Below, in pieces: positions 35,183 through 43,859 of a stretch of DNA of 64,000 nt (position 1 is its first letter; the number at the start of each line of letters is the position of its first letter). The notes under the pieces were generated by a model that ran no database searches, had not been told where the DNA came from, and worked only from the letters and a program-made list of their open reading frames with translations. This stretch comes from CAYQDR01 sp964416315 (lineage in GTDB: Bacteria > Methylomirabilota > Methylomirabilia > Rokubacteriales > DASRDR01). The translations under genes were made by a program, and so were the position numbers. The stretch spans positions 1-64,000 of the forward strand of contig CAYQDR010000010.1 of assembly GCA_964416315.1 (NCBI GenBank). The letters run 5' to 3'.

Positions 35183-35335
35183 CCGCGGGTCCTGTCGCCG
35201 GGCTCGCCCCGCGCGCCCGGGCTCGTCACCCGCTCACCGCCTTCCGCGATTCGCGGAATCGCGGAAGGAAGCTGAGGGGGTCCCACTTCGCCCGGGACCC
35301 CGCGGGGCTCACCCGGCGCCACCCGCGGCGGGCTT
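35183..35335 (+). repeat. Dispersed repeat family B, copy between ruvA and ruvB
   Basis: Nearly the same sequence as the dop-prcB copy, with perfect hairpin CCTTCCGCGATTC/GAATCGCGGAAGG (35240-35268), and co-directional with the ruv genes. It fills the 178-bp gap between ruvA and ruvB. Confidence 0.8.
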
Positions 35336-35351
35336 CGCCCCGGCTTGAGCG

Positions 35352-36371
35352 ATGACCGACGAGTCGCTGCTCAGTCGGCTCCCGATCCCGGAGGAGGCGC
35401 CGTTTGAGCGGGCGCTCCGCCCCCGCACGCTCGACGAGTACATCGGCCAGCGGGAGACGGTGGAGAGCCTGCGCGTCTCGGTCGAAGCGGCGCGCCAGCG
35501 CGGGGAGTGCCTGGACCATGTCCTCCTCTACGGCCCGCCGGGCCTCGGCAAGACCACGCTCTCCATCATCCTCGCGAACGAGATGGGGAGCGACATCAAG
35601 AGCACGTCGGGCCCCGCCCTCGAGCGTGGCGACGATCTCATGGGCATCCTCACGAACCTCGAGCCCCGCGACGTCCTGTTCATCGACGAGATCCACCGGC
35701 TCCCGCGCGTCGTCGAGGAGCTGCTCTACCCGGCGATGGAGGACTTCGAGGTCAACTTCGTCGTCGAGAAGGGGATGCACGCGCGCACGCTCCGCGTCCC
35801 CTTGAAGCCGTTCACCCTGGTCGGCGCCACGACGCGGCCCGGCCTGCTGAGCGCCCCGCTCCGCGAGCGGTTCGGCATCTTCCACCACCTCGATTTCTAC
35901 GCCGAGGAGGAGCTCGCGCGGATCGTGACGCGCTCGGCGGGCATCCTCGACGTCCCGATCGAGGCCGAGGCGGCGGTCGAGATCGCGCGCCGGGCGCGGG
36001 GCACGCCGCGCATTGCCAACCGGCTCCTCCGCCGGATCCGCGACTTCGCGCAGGTCAAGGGGGACGGGCGGGTCACCCGGGAGGCGGCCGACGGCGCCCT
36101 GAGGATGGAGGGGGTGGACGGGCGGGGGCTCGACCGCCTCGACCGGCGGTTCCTCCAGGCGATCATCGAGCAGTACGGCGGCGGGCCGGTCGGGCTCGAG
36201 GCGATCGCGGCGACGATCAACGACGAGGCCGAGACCCTCGCCGAGATGGTGGAGCCGTACCTCCTCAAGATCGGGTTCGTCGTGCGGAGCCCGAACGGCC
36301 GGAAGGCGACGGCGGCGGCGTACCAGCACCTCGGGTACCGGCTCGAGGGTCCGCAGCAGTTGTCGCTTTGA
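35352..36371 (+). CDS. ruvB: Holliday junction branch-migration ATPase RuvB
   Basis: A 339-residue AAA+ motor. N-terminal RPRTLDEYIGQRETVESLRV, Walker A GPPGLGKTTL, Walker B LFIDEIHRL, sensor 1 and arginine finger in GATTRPGLLSAPLRERFG, and the winged-helix C-terminal domain (EAIAATINDEAETLAEMVEPYLLKIGF). It drives branch migration together with RuvA. Confidence 0.96.
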   Translation: MTDESLLSRLPIPEEAPFERALRPRTLDEYIGQRETVESLRVSVEAARQRGECLDHVLLYGPPGLGKTTLSIILANEMGSDIKSTSGPALERGDDLMGILTNLEPRDVLFIDEIHRLPRVVEELLYPAMEDFEVNFVVEKGMHARTLRVPLKPFTLVGATTRPGLLSAPLRERFGIFHHLDFYAEEELARIVTRSAGILDVPIEAEAAVEIARRARGTPRIANRLLRRIRDFAQVKGDGRVTREAADGALRMEGVDGRGLDRLDRRFLQAIIEQYGGGPVGLEAIAATINDEAETLAEMVEPYLLKIGFVVRSPNGRKATAAAYQHLGYRLEGPQQLSL

Positions 36372-36510
36372 CTCGGAGGGGGCTCTGCCCCCCCTTCGTT
36401 CAGACCGGCGCGGCTGCGCCGGGCGGCCCTTCCGGCAAAGCCGGACCGTTCGCTCTCCAGCGAACGGCTCGGGCCTGCCCCCCCCGGGAATCCGGGCGAG
36501 GGCGGAGGTT
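36372..36510 (+). repeat. Dispersed repeat family A, expanded copy
   Basis: Contains GGGGGCTCTGCCCCCCC, a hairpin GCGCGGCTGCGCCG, a hairpin TCCGGCAAAGCCGGA, and a further hairpin CCGTTCGCTCTCCAGCGAACGG not seen elsewhere in the window. It lies between ruvB and the DUF2905 gene. Confidence 0.55.
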
Positions 36511-36547
36511 TTTGGGTAGCCTGTGTCACAGAGGTGATGAGCGCGGG

Positions 36548-36775
36548 ATGGCGGAATTGGGAAAGCTGCTGATCGGCTTCGGGGTGCTGCTGATCATCGT
36601 CGGCGGCGTCCTCGTGCTCTCGGGGACGGTCGGCGGGAAGGTCCCGTTCATCGGGCGCCTGCCGGGCGACATCCACATCCAGCGGGAGACCTGGTCGTTC
36701 TACTTCCCGCTGACCACCTCGATCCTCATCAGCGTGCTGCTGACGCTGATCCTGAGCCTCATGTCCCGCCGATGA
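36548..36775 (+). CDS. DUF2905 small membrane protein
   Basis: A 75-residue protein with two hydrophobic helices separated by GKVPFIGRLPGDIHIQRETWSFYFP, the signature of the DUF2905 family commonly found next to ruvB. The family function is not known. Its stop overlaps the next gene's start by 4 nt. Confidence 0.88.
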   Translation: MAELGKLLIGFGVLLIIVGGVLVLSGTVGGKVPFIGRLPGDIHIQRETWSFYFPLTTSILISVLLTLILSLMSRR

Positions 36776-37899
36776 GGAGCCACGCCGCCCCGCTCGTCTT
36801 CGTCCTGCTCCTGGCCGTCACGCCGGCCCGCGCCGCCGAGCGGACGATCCGGGTGTCGCTCGGCGACGGCTTGAGGCTCGTCGAGGTCGCGGCCGCCGAC
36901 CTCGTCACCGTCGCCGAGCCGGGGGCGCGGCGGCCGCTCTTCGCGCTCCCCGGCGGCCAGGTCGTTCGCGTCGCGCCGGCGCCCTCGGGGCTCGAGGTGG
37001 GCCCCCGCCGGCTCGCGGTCGGGGCCGTCCGCTTCGAGACGCGGCGCGGGCCGCTCCGTCTCGGGACCCGCGACTACAGCGGCGCCCTCGAGGTGTGGCG
37101 CAGCGGCGAGGGGCTGCTCGTGATCAACGAGCTCGGCCTCGAGGAGTACGTCGCCGGGACGGTACGCGCGGAGACTTCGGAGAAGTGGCCGGCGGAGTCG
37201 CTGCGCGCCATGGCGGTCGTCGCGCGGACGTATGCCATCTTCCTCCAGCAGCGGAACGCCGCGAAGCGCTACCACCTGGTCGCGGGCAATCAGGACCAGA
37301 ACTATGGCGGGCGCGTGGCCGACGACTCGCCGGTACTGGAGGCGGCCCGCGTGACGGCGGGCCAGGTCCTAACTTGGGAGGGGCGCGTGTTCCCGACCTT
37401 CTACCACTCCGACTCCGGCGGGTTCACCGAGCCGCCCCAGACCGTCTTCTCGGGTGAGGGCGTCCCGCCCCTGCCCGGGGTGCGGGACGAGTTCTCGCTC
37501 GAGTCGCCGAACTACGCCTGGGCGGTGACGCTTCCGCTCGCGACGATCAGCGAGCGGCTCCGGCAGGCGGGCCTCGACGTCGGCGAGGTGACCGGGCTCG
37601 CCGTGCTCGAGCGGAGCCCCTCGTTCCGGGTCGTGTCGATCGCGGTCGAGCACACGCGGGGGGCGACGACGCTCAAGGGGACGGAGTTCCGGCGGATGCT
37701 CGGCTACGACGTCCTCAAGAGCACGCTCTTCGTGTCGGTGCCGGGACCGGACGGGGCGGTGCGCTTCGAAGGGCGGGGCTGGGGCCACGGAGTCGGTCTC
37801 TCGCAGTTCGGCGCCAAGGGGATGGCGGAGCGCGGCTACACCTACCGGCAGATCCTCGAGTACTACTACCCGGGCGCGAAGCTCGCCACGCTCCGATGA
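36772..37899 (+). CDS. SpoIID/LytB-domain protein
   Basis: A 375-residue exported protein (signal peptide cut after TPARAA or nearby). The SpoIID core runs from about residue 110: LLVINELGLEEYVAGTVRAE, WPAESLRAMAVVARTYAI, then YHSDSGGFTEPPQTVF and the final WGHGVGLSQFGAKGMAERGYTYRQILEYYYPGAKL. SpoIID is a lytic transglycosylase acting on denuded peptidoglycan in sporulators; in non-sporulators such as this the family is thought to remodel the wall. Commonly adjacent to queA/ruvB. Confidence 0.9.
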   Translation: MRSHAAPLVFVLLLAVTPARAAERTIRVSLGDGLRLVEVAAADLVTVAEPGARRPLFALPGGQVVRVAPAPSGLEVGPRRLAVGAVRFETRRGPLRLGTRDYSGALEVWRSGEGLLVINELGLEEYVAGTVRAETSEKWPAESLRAMAVVARTYAIFLQQRNAAKRYHLVAGNQDQNYGGRVADDSPVLEAARVTAGQVLTWEGRVFPTFYHSDSGGFTEPPQTVFSGEGVPPLPGVRDEFSLESPNYAWAVTLPLATISERLRQAGLDVGEVTGLAVLERSPSFRVVSIAVEHTRGATTLKGTEFRRMLGYDVLKSTLFVSVPGPDGAVRFEGRGWGHGVGLSQFGAKGMAERGYTYRQILEYYYPGAKLATLR

Positions 37900-37930
37900 G
37901 CAGCCCGGCCCGATCCCCGGCGCATCTCGG

Positions 37931-37998
37931 CGTCCTCCAGCTCGCCGGGACGCACTCGGCCTGCGGCCTCGCGGGCGTCCCGCCCCTCCGGTGGGGTC
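37931..37998 (+). repeat. Dispersed repeat family C, copy 1
   Basis: About 68 bp sharing most bases with two tandem copies at 51605-51791. The core has CTCCAGCTCGCCGGG, CTCGGCCTGCGGCCTCGCG, GGGCGTCCC and CTCCGGT. It lies in the 109-bp gap between the SpoIID-like gene and csaA. Confidence 0.7.
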
Positions 37999-38008
37999 GG
38001 GGCCCCTC

Positions 38009-38344
38009 ATGAGCACGATCTCGTGGGGCGACTTCGAGAGGGTGGACATGCGGGTCGGCACGATCGTGCGCGCCGAGCCCTTTCCGGAGGCGCGGGTCCC
38101 CTCGTACAAGCTCTGGGTGGACCTCGGGGCGCTCGGCCAGAAGCGCTCGAGCGCGCGGATCACGGATCACTACCGCCCGGAGGAGCTCATCGGCCGGCAG
38201 GTGATCTGCGTCGTGAACTTCCCACCGAAGCAGATCGGACCGTTCGTCTCCGAGGTCCTGGTGCTCGGGGTCTACGTCAACGGGCGCGAGGTGATCCTCC
38301 TCCGTCCCGATCGCGACGTCGAGGTGGGGGCGCGGATTGGCTGA
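38009..38344 (+). CDS. csaA: tRNA-binding domain protein CsaA
   Basis: A 111-residue OB-fold protein starting MSTISWGDFERVDMRVGTIVRAE. It has the EMAP-like tRNA-binding pattern with the conserved KRSSARITDHYRPEELIGRQV and FPPKQIGPFVSEVLVLG. CsaA is described as an export-related chaperone and tRNA binder. The start chosen is the ATG at 38009; the ORF opens six codons earlier in repeat sequence. It overlaps queA by 8 nt. Confidence 0.88.
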   Translation: MSTISWGDFERVDMRVGTIVRAEPFPEARVPSYKLWVDLGALGQKRSSARITDHYRPEELIGRQVICVVNFPPKQIGPFVSEVLVLGVYVNGREVILLRPDRDVEVGARIG

Positions 38345-39380
38345 TTCCCTCGCGGCCTACGACTACCACCTCCCGGTCGACCGGATCGCCCAGGACCCGG
38401 CGGAGCCGCGGGACGCGGCGCGCCTCCTCGTCCTGGATCGCCGCTCCGGCGCCCGGCGCGACGCCTTCGTGCGTGACCTCGACGCCGTCCTGCGGCCGGG
38501 CGACTGCCTGGTCGTCAACGACACGCGCGTCGTCCCGGCGCGCCTGTTCGGACGCCTCGAGAGGACGGGGCGCGAGGCGGAGCTCCTGCTCCTCCGGCCG
38601 CTCGAGGACGGCGAGTGGGAGGCGCTGGTCCGGCCCGCGCGGCACTGTCGGCCGGGCGCGGCCGTCCTCGTGGCGGACGGCCGGGCGCGGGCGGTCGTGA
38701 CGGGCACCGGCGAGGTGGGACGGCGGCGGGTCAAGCTCGAGTGGCCGGGGAGCGTCGCCGACCTGCTGACGGCCTATGGCCTGCCGCCGCTGCCGCCGTA
38801 CATCCGGCGCTACCGGAAGCCCGAGGGCGCCGATTGGGCGCGTTACCAGACCGTCTATGCCACGCGGGCCGGGGCGGTCGCGGCGCCGACGGCCGGGCTC
38901 CACTTCACGGAGGCGCTGCTCGCCCGCCTCCCCGCCGGAGGGATCGAGATCCAGCGCGTGACGCTCCACGTCGGCCCCGGGACCTTCCGGCCCGTACGGG
39001 CCACGCGCGTCGCCGACCACCGGATGGAGGCGGAGTGGCTCGAGGTACCCGCGGTCACTGGCGCGGCCCTCACGCGCGCCCGCGCCGAGGGACGGCGGGT
39101 GGTGGCGGTCGGCACGACGACCGTGCGGGCCCTCGAGAGCGCGGTCTGTGAGGACGGGCGCGTCGAGCCCACCGCGGCGTGGACCGACCTCACGATCGTC
39201 CCGGGCTACCGGTTCCGCGTGGTGGACGCGCTCCTCACCAACTTCCACCTCCCGCGGTCGTCCCTTCTCCTCCTCGTGGCCGCGTTCGCCGGCCGGGAGC
39301 GGATCCTCGACGCCTACCGCCACGCCGTCTCGGCAGGGTATCGTTTTTACTCGTACGGCGACGCGATGCTGATCGTATGA
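38337..39380 (+). CDS. queA: S-adenosylmethionine:tRNA ribosyltransferase-isomerase QueA
   Basis: A 347-residue enzyme of the queuosine pathway that transfers the ribosyl part of SAM to preQ1 in tRNA. Motifs: YDYHLPVDRIAQDPAEPRDAARLLVLD, VVNDTRVVPARLFG, QTVYATRAGAVAAPTAGLHFTEALL, and TNFHLPRSSLLLLVAAFAG. The only plausible start is a TTG overlapping the csaA stop. Its TGA overlaps the tgt ATG. Confidence 0.95.
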   Translation: MADSLAAYDYHLPVDRIAQDPAEPRDAARLLVLDRRSGARRDAFVRDLDAVLRPGDCLVVNDTRVVPARLFGRLERTGREAELLLLRPLEDGEWEALVRPARHCRPGAAVLVADGRARAVVTGTGEVGRRRVKLEWPGSVADLLTAYGLPPLPPYIRRYRKPEGADWARYQTVYATRAGAVAAPTAGLHFTEALLARLPAGGIEIQRVTLHVGPGTFRPVRATRVADHRMEAEWLEVPAVTGAALTRARAEGRRVVAVGTTTVRALESAVCEDGRVEPTAAWTDLTIVPGYRFRVVDALLTNFHLPRSSLLLLVAAFAGRERILDAYRHAVSAGYRFYSYGDAMLIV

Positions 39381-40570
39381 GCACGGCGGCTCCGGGCGAG
39401 TTCCGCTTCGAGTTGCTGGCGCAGGACGGGGCCGCGCGGCGCGGCCGGCTCACGACGGCGCACGGCGTCGTGGAGACGCCCGCCTTCATGCCGGTCGGGA
39501 CGCAGGGCGCCGTGAAGAGCCTCACCCCGGCGGACCTCCGGGAGGTGGGCGCCGAGATCATCCTCGCGAACACGTACCACCTGTTCCTGCGCCCCGGTCA
39601 CGCCGTTGTGCGGGAGCTCGGCGGCCTCCACGCCTTCATGGGCTGGGACGGGCCGATCCTGACGGACTCCGGCGGCTACCAGGTCTGGAGCCTCGCCGCG
39701 CTCCGCACCATCGGCGAGGCAGGCGTCCGCTTCCGGTCCCACCTCGACGGAGGCGCGGAACACCTGCTCACCCCGGAGCTGGCCGTGGAGGTCCAGCAGG
39801 CCCTCGGGGCCGATATCATCCACCCGCTGGACGAGTGCCTGCCGCACCCGGCGACGCGCGCGGACACCGCGGCCTCGATGCAGCGGACGCTCCGCTGGGC
39901 CCGCCGCGCCCGCGCCGCCCACGCCGCGGGGGCGCGCCCGGACCAGGCGTGCTTCGGCATCGTCCAGGGCGGGATGCACCCCGACCTCCGCCGCGCCTCC
40001 GCCGAGGGGACGTGCGCGCTCGGCTTCGACGGCTACGCCCTCGGGGGCTTCGCGGTCGGCGAGCCGCGCGGGCTCATGGTGGAGCTGGTCGCGCGGACGG
40101 CCGAGACGCTCCCGCGAGAGCGGCCGCGCTACCTCATGGGGGTCGGGCGGCCGCCCGACCTCGTCGAGGCCGTCGCCGGCGGCGTGGACCTCTTCGACTG
40201 TGTCCTGCCGACGCGCCACGGCCGGACGGGCCAGCTCTTCACCCGGCACGGCGCGCTCGTGATCCGCCACGCGGCCCACGCGCGGGACCCCCGCCCGGTG
40301 GACCCGGGGTGTCCCTGCTACGCGTGCCGGTGCTTCTCCCGGGCGTACCTCCGCCACCTGTTCATGGCGCGCGAGCTGACCGCGTACCGGCTCCTCACGC
40401 TGCACAACCTCACCTTCTACCTGGGCCTCATGGCCGAGATCCGCGCCGCGATACCGGCGGGCGCGTTCGGGGCGCTCCGCCGCCGGGTCCTGGATGCCTA
40501 CGCCTCGGCCGACACCGAGGCCATCGCCGTGCCGGGGGCCGAGACCCCGGCCGAGGAGGCAGAGCCGTGA
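39377..40570 (+). CDS. tgt: tRNA-guanine transglycosylase
   Basis: A 397-residue TIM-barrel enzyme exchanging guanine 34 for preQ1 in tRNAs with GUN anticodons. Motifs: TPAFMPVGTQGAVKSLTP, ILTDSGGYQVWSL (usually DSGGFQVFSL), the catalytic Asp region GVDLFDCVLPTRHGRTGQLF, and the zinc site CPCYACRCFSRAYLRHLF. The Phe-to-Tyr and Phe-to-Trp changes in the substrate-pocket motif are unusual. ATG 39377 overlaps the queA stop and the gene overlaps yajC by one base. Confidence 0.95.
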   Translation: MSTAAPGEFRFELLAQDGAARRGRLTTAHGVVETPAFMPVGTQGAVKSLTPADLREVGAEIILANTYHLFLRPGHAVVRELGGLHAFMGWDGPILTDSGGYQVWSLAALRTIGEAGVRFRSHLDGGAEHLLTPELAVEVQQALGADIIHPLDECLPHPATRADTAASMQRTLRWARRARAAHAAGARPDQACFGIVQGGMHPDLRRASAEGTCALGFDGYALGGFAVGEPRGLMVELVARTAETLPRERPRYLMGVGRPPDLVEAVAGGVDLFDCVLPTRHGRTGQLFTRHGALVIRHAAHARDPRPVDPGCPCYACRCFSRAYLRHLFMARELTAYRLLTLHNLTFYLGLMAEIRAAIPAGAFGALRRRVLDAYASADTEAIAVPGAETPAEEAEP

Positions 40571-40905
40571 TGGACCTCGCCTGGGCCTTGGGTCCGCCGC
40601 CCCAGGGGGGCAGCGGGACGACGTTCATCCTGACGCAGCTGCCCTTCTTCATCGCGATCTTCGCGATCTTCTACTTCCTCCTCATCCGCCCGCAGCAGAA
40701 GGAGCGGAAGCGCGTCGAGGACATGCGCGCCAATCTTAAGAAGGGCGACCGCGTGATCACGGCCGGCGGGCTCATCGGCACGATCGTCGGCCTCAACGAG
40801 CAGACCGTCACCCTCAAGGTCGCCGACTCGGTGCGGGTGGAGTGCCTGCGCAGCGCCGTCACCGGGCTCCGCGCCGACACCAAGGCCGCGCAGGAATCGG
40901 CCTGA
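40570..40905 (+). CDS. yajC: Sec translocon accessory protein YajC
   Basis: A 111-residue protein with a single membrane helix (TQLPFFIAIFAIFYFLLIRP) followed by the family motif PQQKERKRVEDMRANLKKGDRVITAGGLIGTIVGL. It associates with SecDF. The ATG at 40570 shares its first base with the tgt stop. Confidence 0.93.
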   Translation: MDLAWALGPPPQGGSGTTFILTQLPFFIAIFAIFYFLLIRPQQKERKRVEDMRANLKKGDRVITAGGLIGTIVGLNEQTVTLKVADSVRVECLRSAVTGLRADTKAAQESA

Positions 40906-40920
40906 AGCGGAGGACGACCG

Positions 40921-42498
40921 ATGCCGCGATATCTCTGGCTGCGCGTCGCCATCGTCGTGGCGGCCATCGCCGCCTCGGTGTGGTACCTCCTCGACCCGTT
41001 GAGCGGGCGGGGGGGCCCGTGGTGGCGGCCCGCCATCAACCTGGGGCTGGACCTCCAGGGGGGCATCCACCTGGTCCTCGCGGTGGACGTGGACAAGGCC
41101 CTCGAGAACATCGTCGAGCGCGCCGGGAACGACGTGCGCGTGGCACTCGAGAAAAAGGGGATCGGCGCCCAGGTGACCCGGCAGGGGAGCACGGCGCTCG
41201 TGGTCCAGCTCACCTCCCCGCAGGCCTTCAGCGACGCCCGCACGGTCCTCGGCGGCTTCGAGCGGGGCTTCGTGGTCCGGACCTCGGACGCGGCCGCGGG
41301 GCGCTTCGAGCTCGGGCTGGCGGAGAAGGAGGTCGCCGAGCGGCGCGATTCCTTCGTCCGCCAGGGGGTCGAGACGATCCGGAACCGCGTGGACCAGTTC
41401 GGGGTCGCGGAGCCGACGATCCAGCGGCAGGGCGAGAACCGCATCCTGATCCAGCTGCCCGGGATCCAGGACCCGGCGCGGGCGAAGGCCCTGATCGGCA
41501 AGACCGCGGTGCTCGAGTTCAAGCTGCTGGACGAGCAGGCGGACCCCGACCGGGCGCTCAAGGAAGGACCGCCGCCCGGCGACGAGGTCCTCTACGGGCG
41601 CCTGGTGGACCGGCAGACGAAGACGGAGACGAAGGTCACTTACGTGGTCAAGAAGCCGGTGCTCCTGACGGGCGACACGATCCGGACCGCGGAAGTGCGC
41701 ATCTCCGACTCGGGGGAGCCGTACGTCTCGCTGGAGTTCAACAACGTAGGGACCAAGATCTTCGCGGAGGTGACCGAGCAGAACGTGGGCCGGCGGCTGG
41801 CCATCGTCCTCGACGGGAACGTCCACTCGGCGCCCGTGATCCGCGAGCGGATCCCGTCCGGGCAGGCGCAGATCACCGGCGGCTTCACCCCGGAGGAGGC
41901 GCGCGACCTCGCCATCGTCCTCCGCGCGGGCGCGCTGCCGGCCCCCGTGCAGATCCTCGAGGAGCGGACCGTGGGGCCCTCCCTCGGGGCCGACTCGGTC
42001 AAGAAGGGCGTCGTCTCGACGATCGCGGGCGCGCTCGCCGTCGTCCTGTTCATGGTCATCTACTACCGCCTCTCCGGGCTCGTCGCGGACGCCGCCGTGC
42101 TGCTCAACCTCCTGATCCTGCTCGCCTCCATGGCGGCGTTCGGCGCGACGCTGACGCTCCCGGGGATCGCGGGGATCGTCCTGACGATCGGGGTGGCCGT
42201 GGACACGAACATCCTGATCTTCGAGCGGATCCGCGAGGAGTTCCGGCTCGGCAAGACCGTGCGCGCGGCGATCGAGGCGGGGTTCAGGCGCGCGTTCACC
42301 ACGGTCATCGACACGCACGTGACCGTGGTCGTGGCGGCGCTGATCCTCTACCAGTTCGGGACCGGCCCCGTGAAGGGCTTCGCGGTCTCGCTCATGATCG
42401 GCATCGTGGCGAGCCTGTTCACGGCGGTCTTCTTCACCCGGCTCGTCTTCGACCTCATCTACATGGGCCGGCGGCGCTTGCAGGCGCTGAGCATCTGA
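40921..42498 (+). CDS. secD: Protein translocase subunit SecD
   Basis: A 525-residue inner-membrane protein that uses the proton gradient to complete Sec export. Features: NLGLDLQGGIHLVLAVDVDKAL near the N-terminus, the large periplasmic domain, GFTPEEARDLAIVLRAGALPAPVQILEERTVGPSLG, and the RND-type segments with GVAVDTNILIFERIREEFRLGK. The final residues MGRRRLQALSI are encoded within a 50-bp sequence that is repeated exactly 170 bp downstream. Confidence 0.95.
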   Translation: MPRYLWLRVAIVVAAIAASVWYLLDPLSGRGGPWWRPAINLGLDLQGGIHLVLAVDVDKALENIVERAGNDVRVALEKKGIGAQVTRQGSTALVVQLTSPQAFSDARTVLGGFERGFVVRTSDAAAGRFELGLAEKEVAERRDSFVRQGVETIRNRVDQFGVAEPTIQRQGENRILIQLPGIQDPARAKALIGKTAVLEFKLLDEQADPDRALKEGPPPGDEVLYGRLVDRQTKTETKVTYVVKKPVLLTGDTIRTAEVRISDSGEPYVSLEFNNVGTKIFAEVTEQNVGRRLAIVLDGNVHSAPVIRERIPSGQAQITGGFTPEEARDLAIVLRAGALPAPVQILEERTVGPSLGADSVKKGVVSTIAGALAVVLFMVIYYRLSGLVADAAVLLNLLILLASMAAFGATLTLPGIAGIVLTIGVAVDTNILIFERIREEFRLGKTVRAAIEAGFRRAFTTVIDTHVTVVVAALILYQFGTGPVKGFAVSLMIGIVASLFTAVFFTRLVFDLIYMGRRRLQALSI

Positions 42499-42680
42499 GG
42501 CGGCCAATGCACGACGCAAACTGCCAGCCTGTTCGAGCGCTCTGGGCCGAAGCGCTCCGAGCGCCGGCTTCGCCGGCGCCACCCTGGGGGGAGGGATCGG
42601 AGGGGGGCGGAGCCCCCTTCCGAGGGATCGACATGGGCCGGCGGCGCTTGCAGGCGCTGAGCATCTGAGGCGGCCAATGC
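42461..42680 (+). repeat. 50-bp direct repeats flanking a family A element
   Basis: Bases 42461-42510 and 42631-42680 are identical; the flanking bases differ. Each copy holds the last secD codons, its stop and the secF start context (GGCGGCCAATGC). The 120 bp between them (42511-42630) contain a reverse-oriented family A element with hairpin GCGCCGGCTTCGCCGGCGC and GGGGGGCGGAGCCCCC. A short ORF (42507-42668) starts at the first copied ATG and ends with the copied secD tail, a by-product of the duplication. Confidence 0.85.
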
Positions 42681-43633
42681 TGCAGATCTTCGTCAGTCCT
42701 CGCTACGACTTCATCGGCAAGCGCCGCTGGGCTTACATCGTCTCCGCGGCCTTCGTGGGAGCCGGGCTGCTCCACATCGCCTGGGCGGGAGGGCTCCGGC
42801 TCGGCATCGACTTCGCGGGCGGCACGCTCGTCCAGGTGCGCTTCGAAGCGCCGACGACCGTGGACGCCGCCCGCGGCGCCCTCGCGCGGGTTCGACTGGG
42901 AGAGAGCGTCATCCAGGAGTTCGGCGAGTTCGGGGAGCGGCGGGAGTATCTCATCCGCGTCCAGGCGGGAGCCGGCGGCCTCGAGGAGATCTCGAAGCTG
43001 GTCGAGTCGGGGCTCCGCGAGGGCGGCCTGCCGCGATTCGAGGTGCGGCGGCTCGAGTTCGTCGGGCCGCAGGTCGGGCGGGACCTCCAGTGGCAGGCGC
43101 TGCAGGCCGTCCTTTGGGGGATGGTCGGCATCCTCATCTACACGGCCATCCGCTTCGACTTCAAGGGTGGCGTCGCCGCCATCATCGCGCTGATCCACGA
43201 CGTGGTGGTCTCGGTGAGCGCCCTGTCGCTGACGAACCGGGAAATGTCGCTCCCGGTATTGGCGGCGCTCCTGACCATCGTCGGCTACTCGATCAACGAC
43301 ACGATCGTGACCTACGACCGCATCCGGGAGAACCGGGGCCGCGGGATCCGCAAGGGCGAGACCCTCGCGGACGTGGTCAACGCGGCGATCAACCAGACGC
43401 TCTCGCGCACCATCCTGACCTCGCTCACGGTCTTCCTCGTGGTCGTGGTGCTCTACGTGTTCGGCGGCGAGGTGCTCCGGGACTTCGCCTTCGCCCTCCT
43501 GGTCGGCGTCGTGACCGGGACCTACTCGTCCATCTTCGTGGCGGCACCGATCATCGTGGACTGGGAGGCCTGGCTCCTCGCCCGCCAGCGGCGGGGCAAG
43601 AAGTCCGTGGCGAAGGCCGCCGCCGGGCGCTGA
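42677..43633 (+). CDS. secF: Protein translocase subunit SecF
   Basis: A 318-residue partner of SecD. N-terminus FDFIG-like motif (SPRYDFIGKRRWAYIVSAAF), LGIDFAGGTLVQVRF, FDFKGGVAAIIALIHDVVVSVSAL, and GYSINDTIVTYDRIRENRGRG, the RND proton-relay motif. The ATG lies in the second copy of the 50-bp duplication. Confidence 0.95.
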   Translation: MLQIFVSPRYDFIGKRRWAYIVSAAFVGAGLLHIAWAGGLRLGIDFAGGTLVQVRFEAPTTVDAARGALARVRLGESVIQEFGEFGERREYLIRVQAGAGGLEEISKLVESGLREGGLPRFEVRRLEFVGPQVGRDLQWQALQAVLWGMVGILIYTAIRFDFKGGVAAIIALIHDVVVSVSALSLTNREMSLPVLAALLTIVGYSINDTIVTYDRIRENRGRGIRKGETLADVVNAAINQTLSRTILTSLTVFLVVVVLYVFGGEVLRDFAFALLVGVVTGTYSSIFVAAPIIVDWEAWLLARQRRGKKSVAKAAAGR

Positions 43634-43859
43634 GACCCTCGGGGGACCGAACCTCCCCCCTTCGATCGGGCACTCGGCGCGCTCCGGAACCGACACCTGA
43701 CCCCCCTCCCGGCGCGTGGGCATGGCCCCCGGGTGCCCGCGCCCCGCCAAAAAAGCGGTAGCGGGGGCCACCCGGCGGACGCTAAACTATCAGAATCCTG
43801 ACGGCCCGCGCTCGTCGCCCCGTCCGAGGCTCGGTGCCGGCGGGAGTCGGCGCGGCGCC

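Noticed and set aside
42507..42668. 53-residue ORF between secD and secF
   Set aside because: It is created by the 50-bp duplication (copied secF start and copied secD end) and a repeat element.
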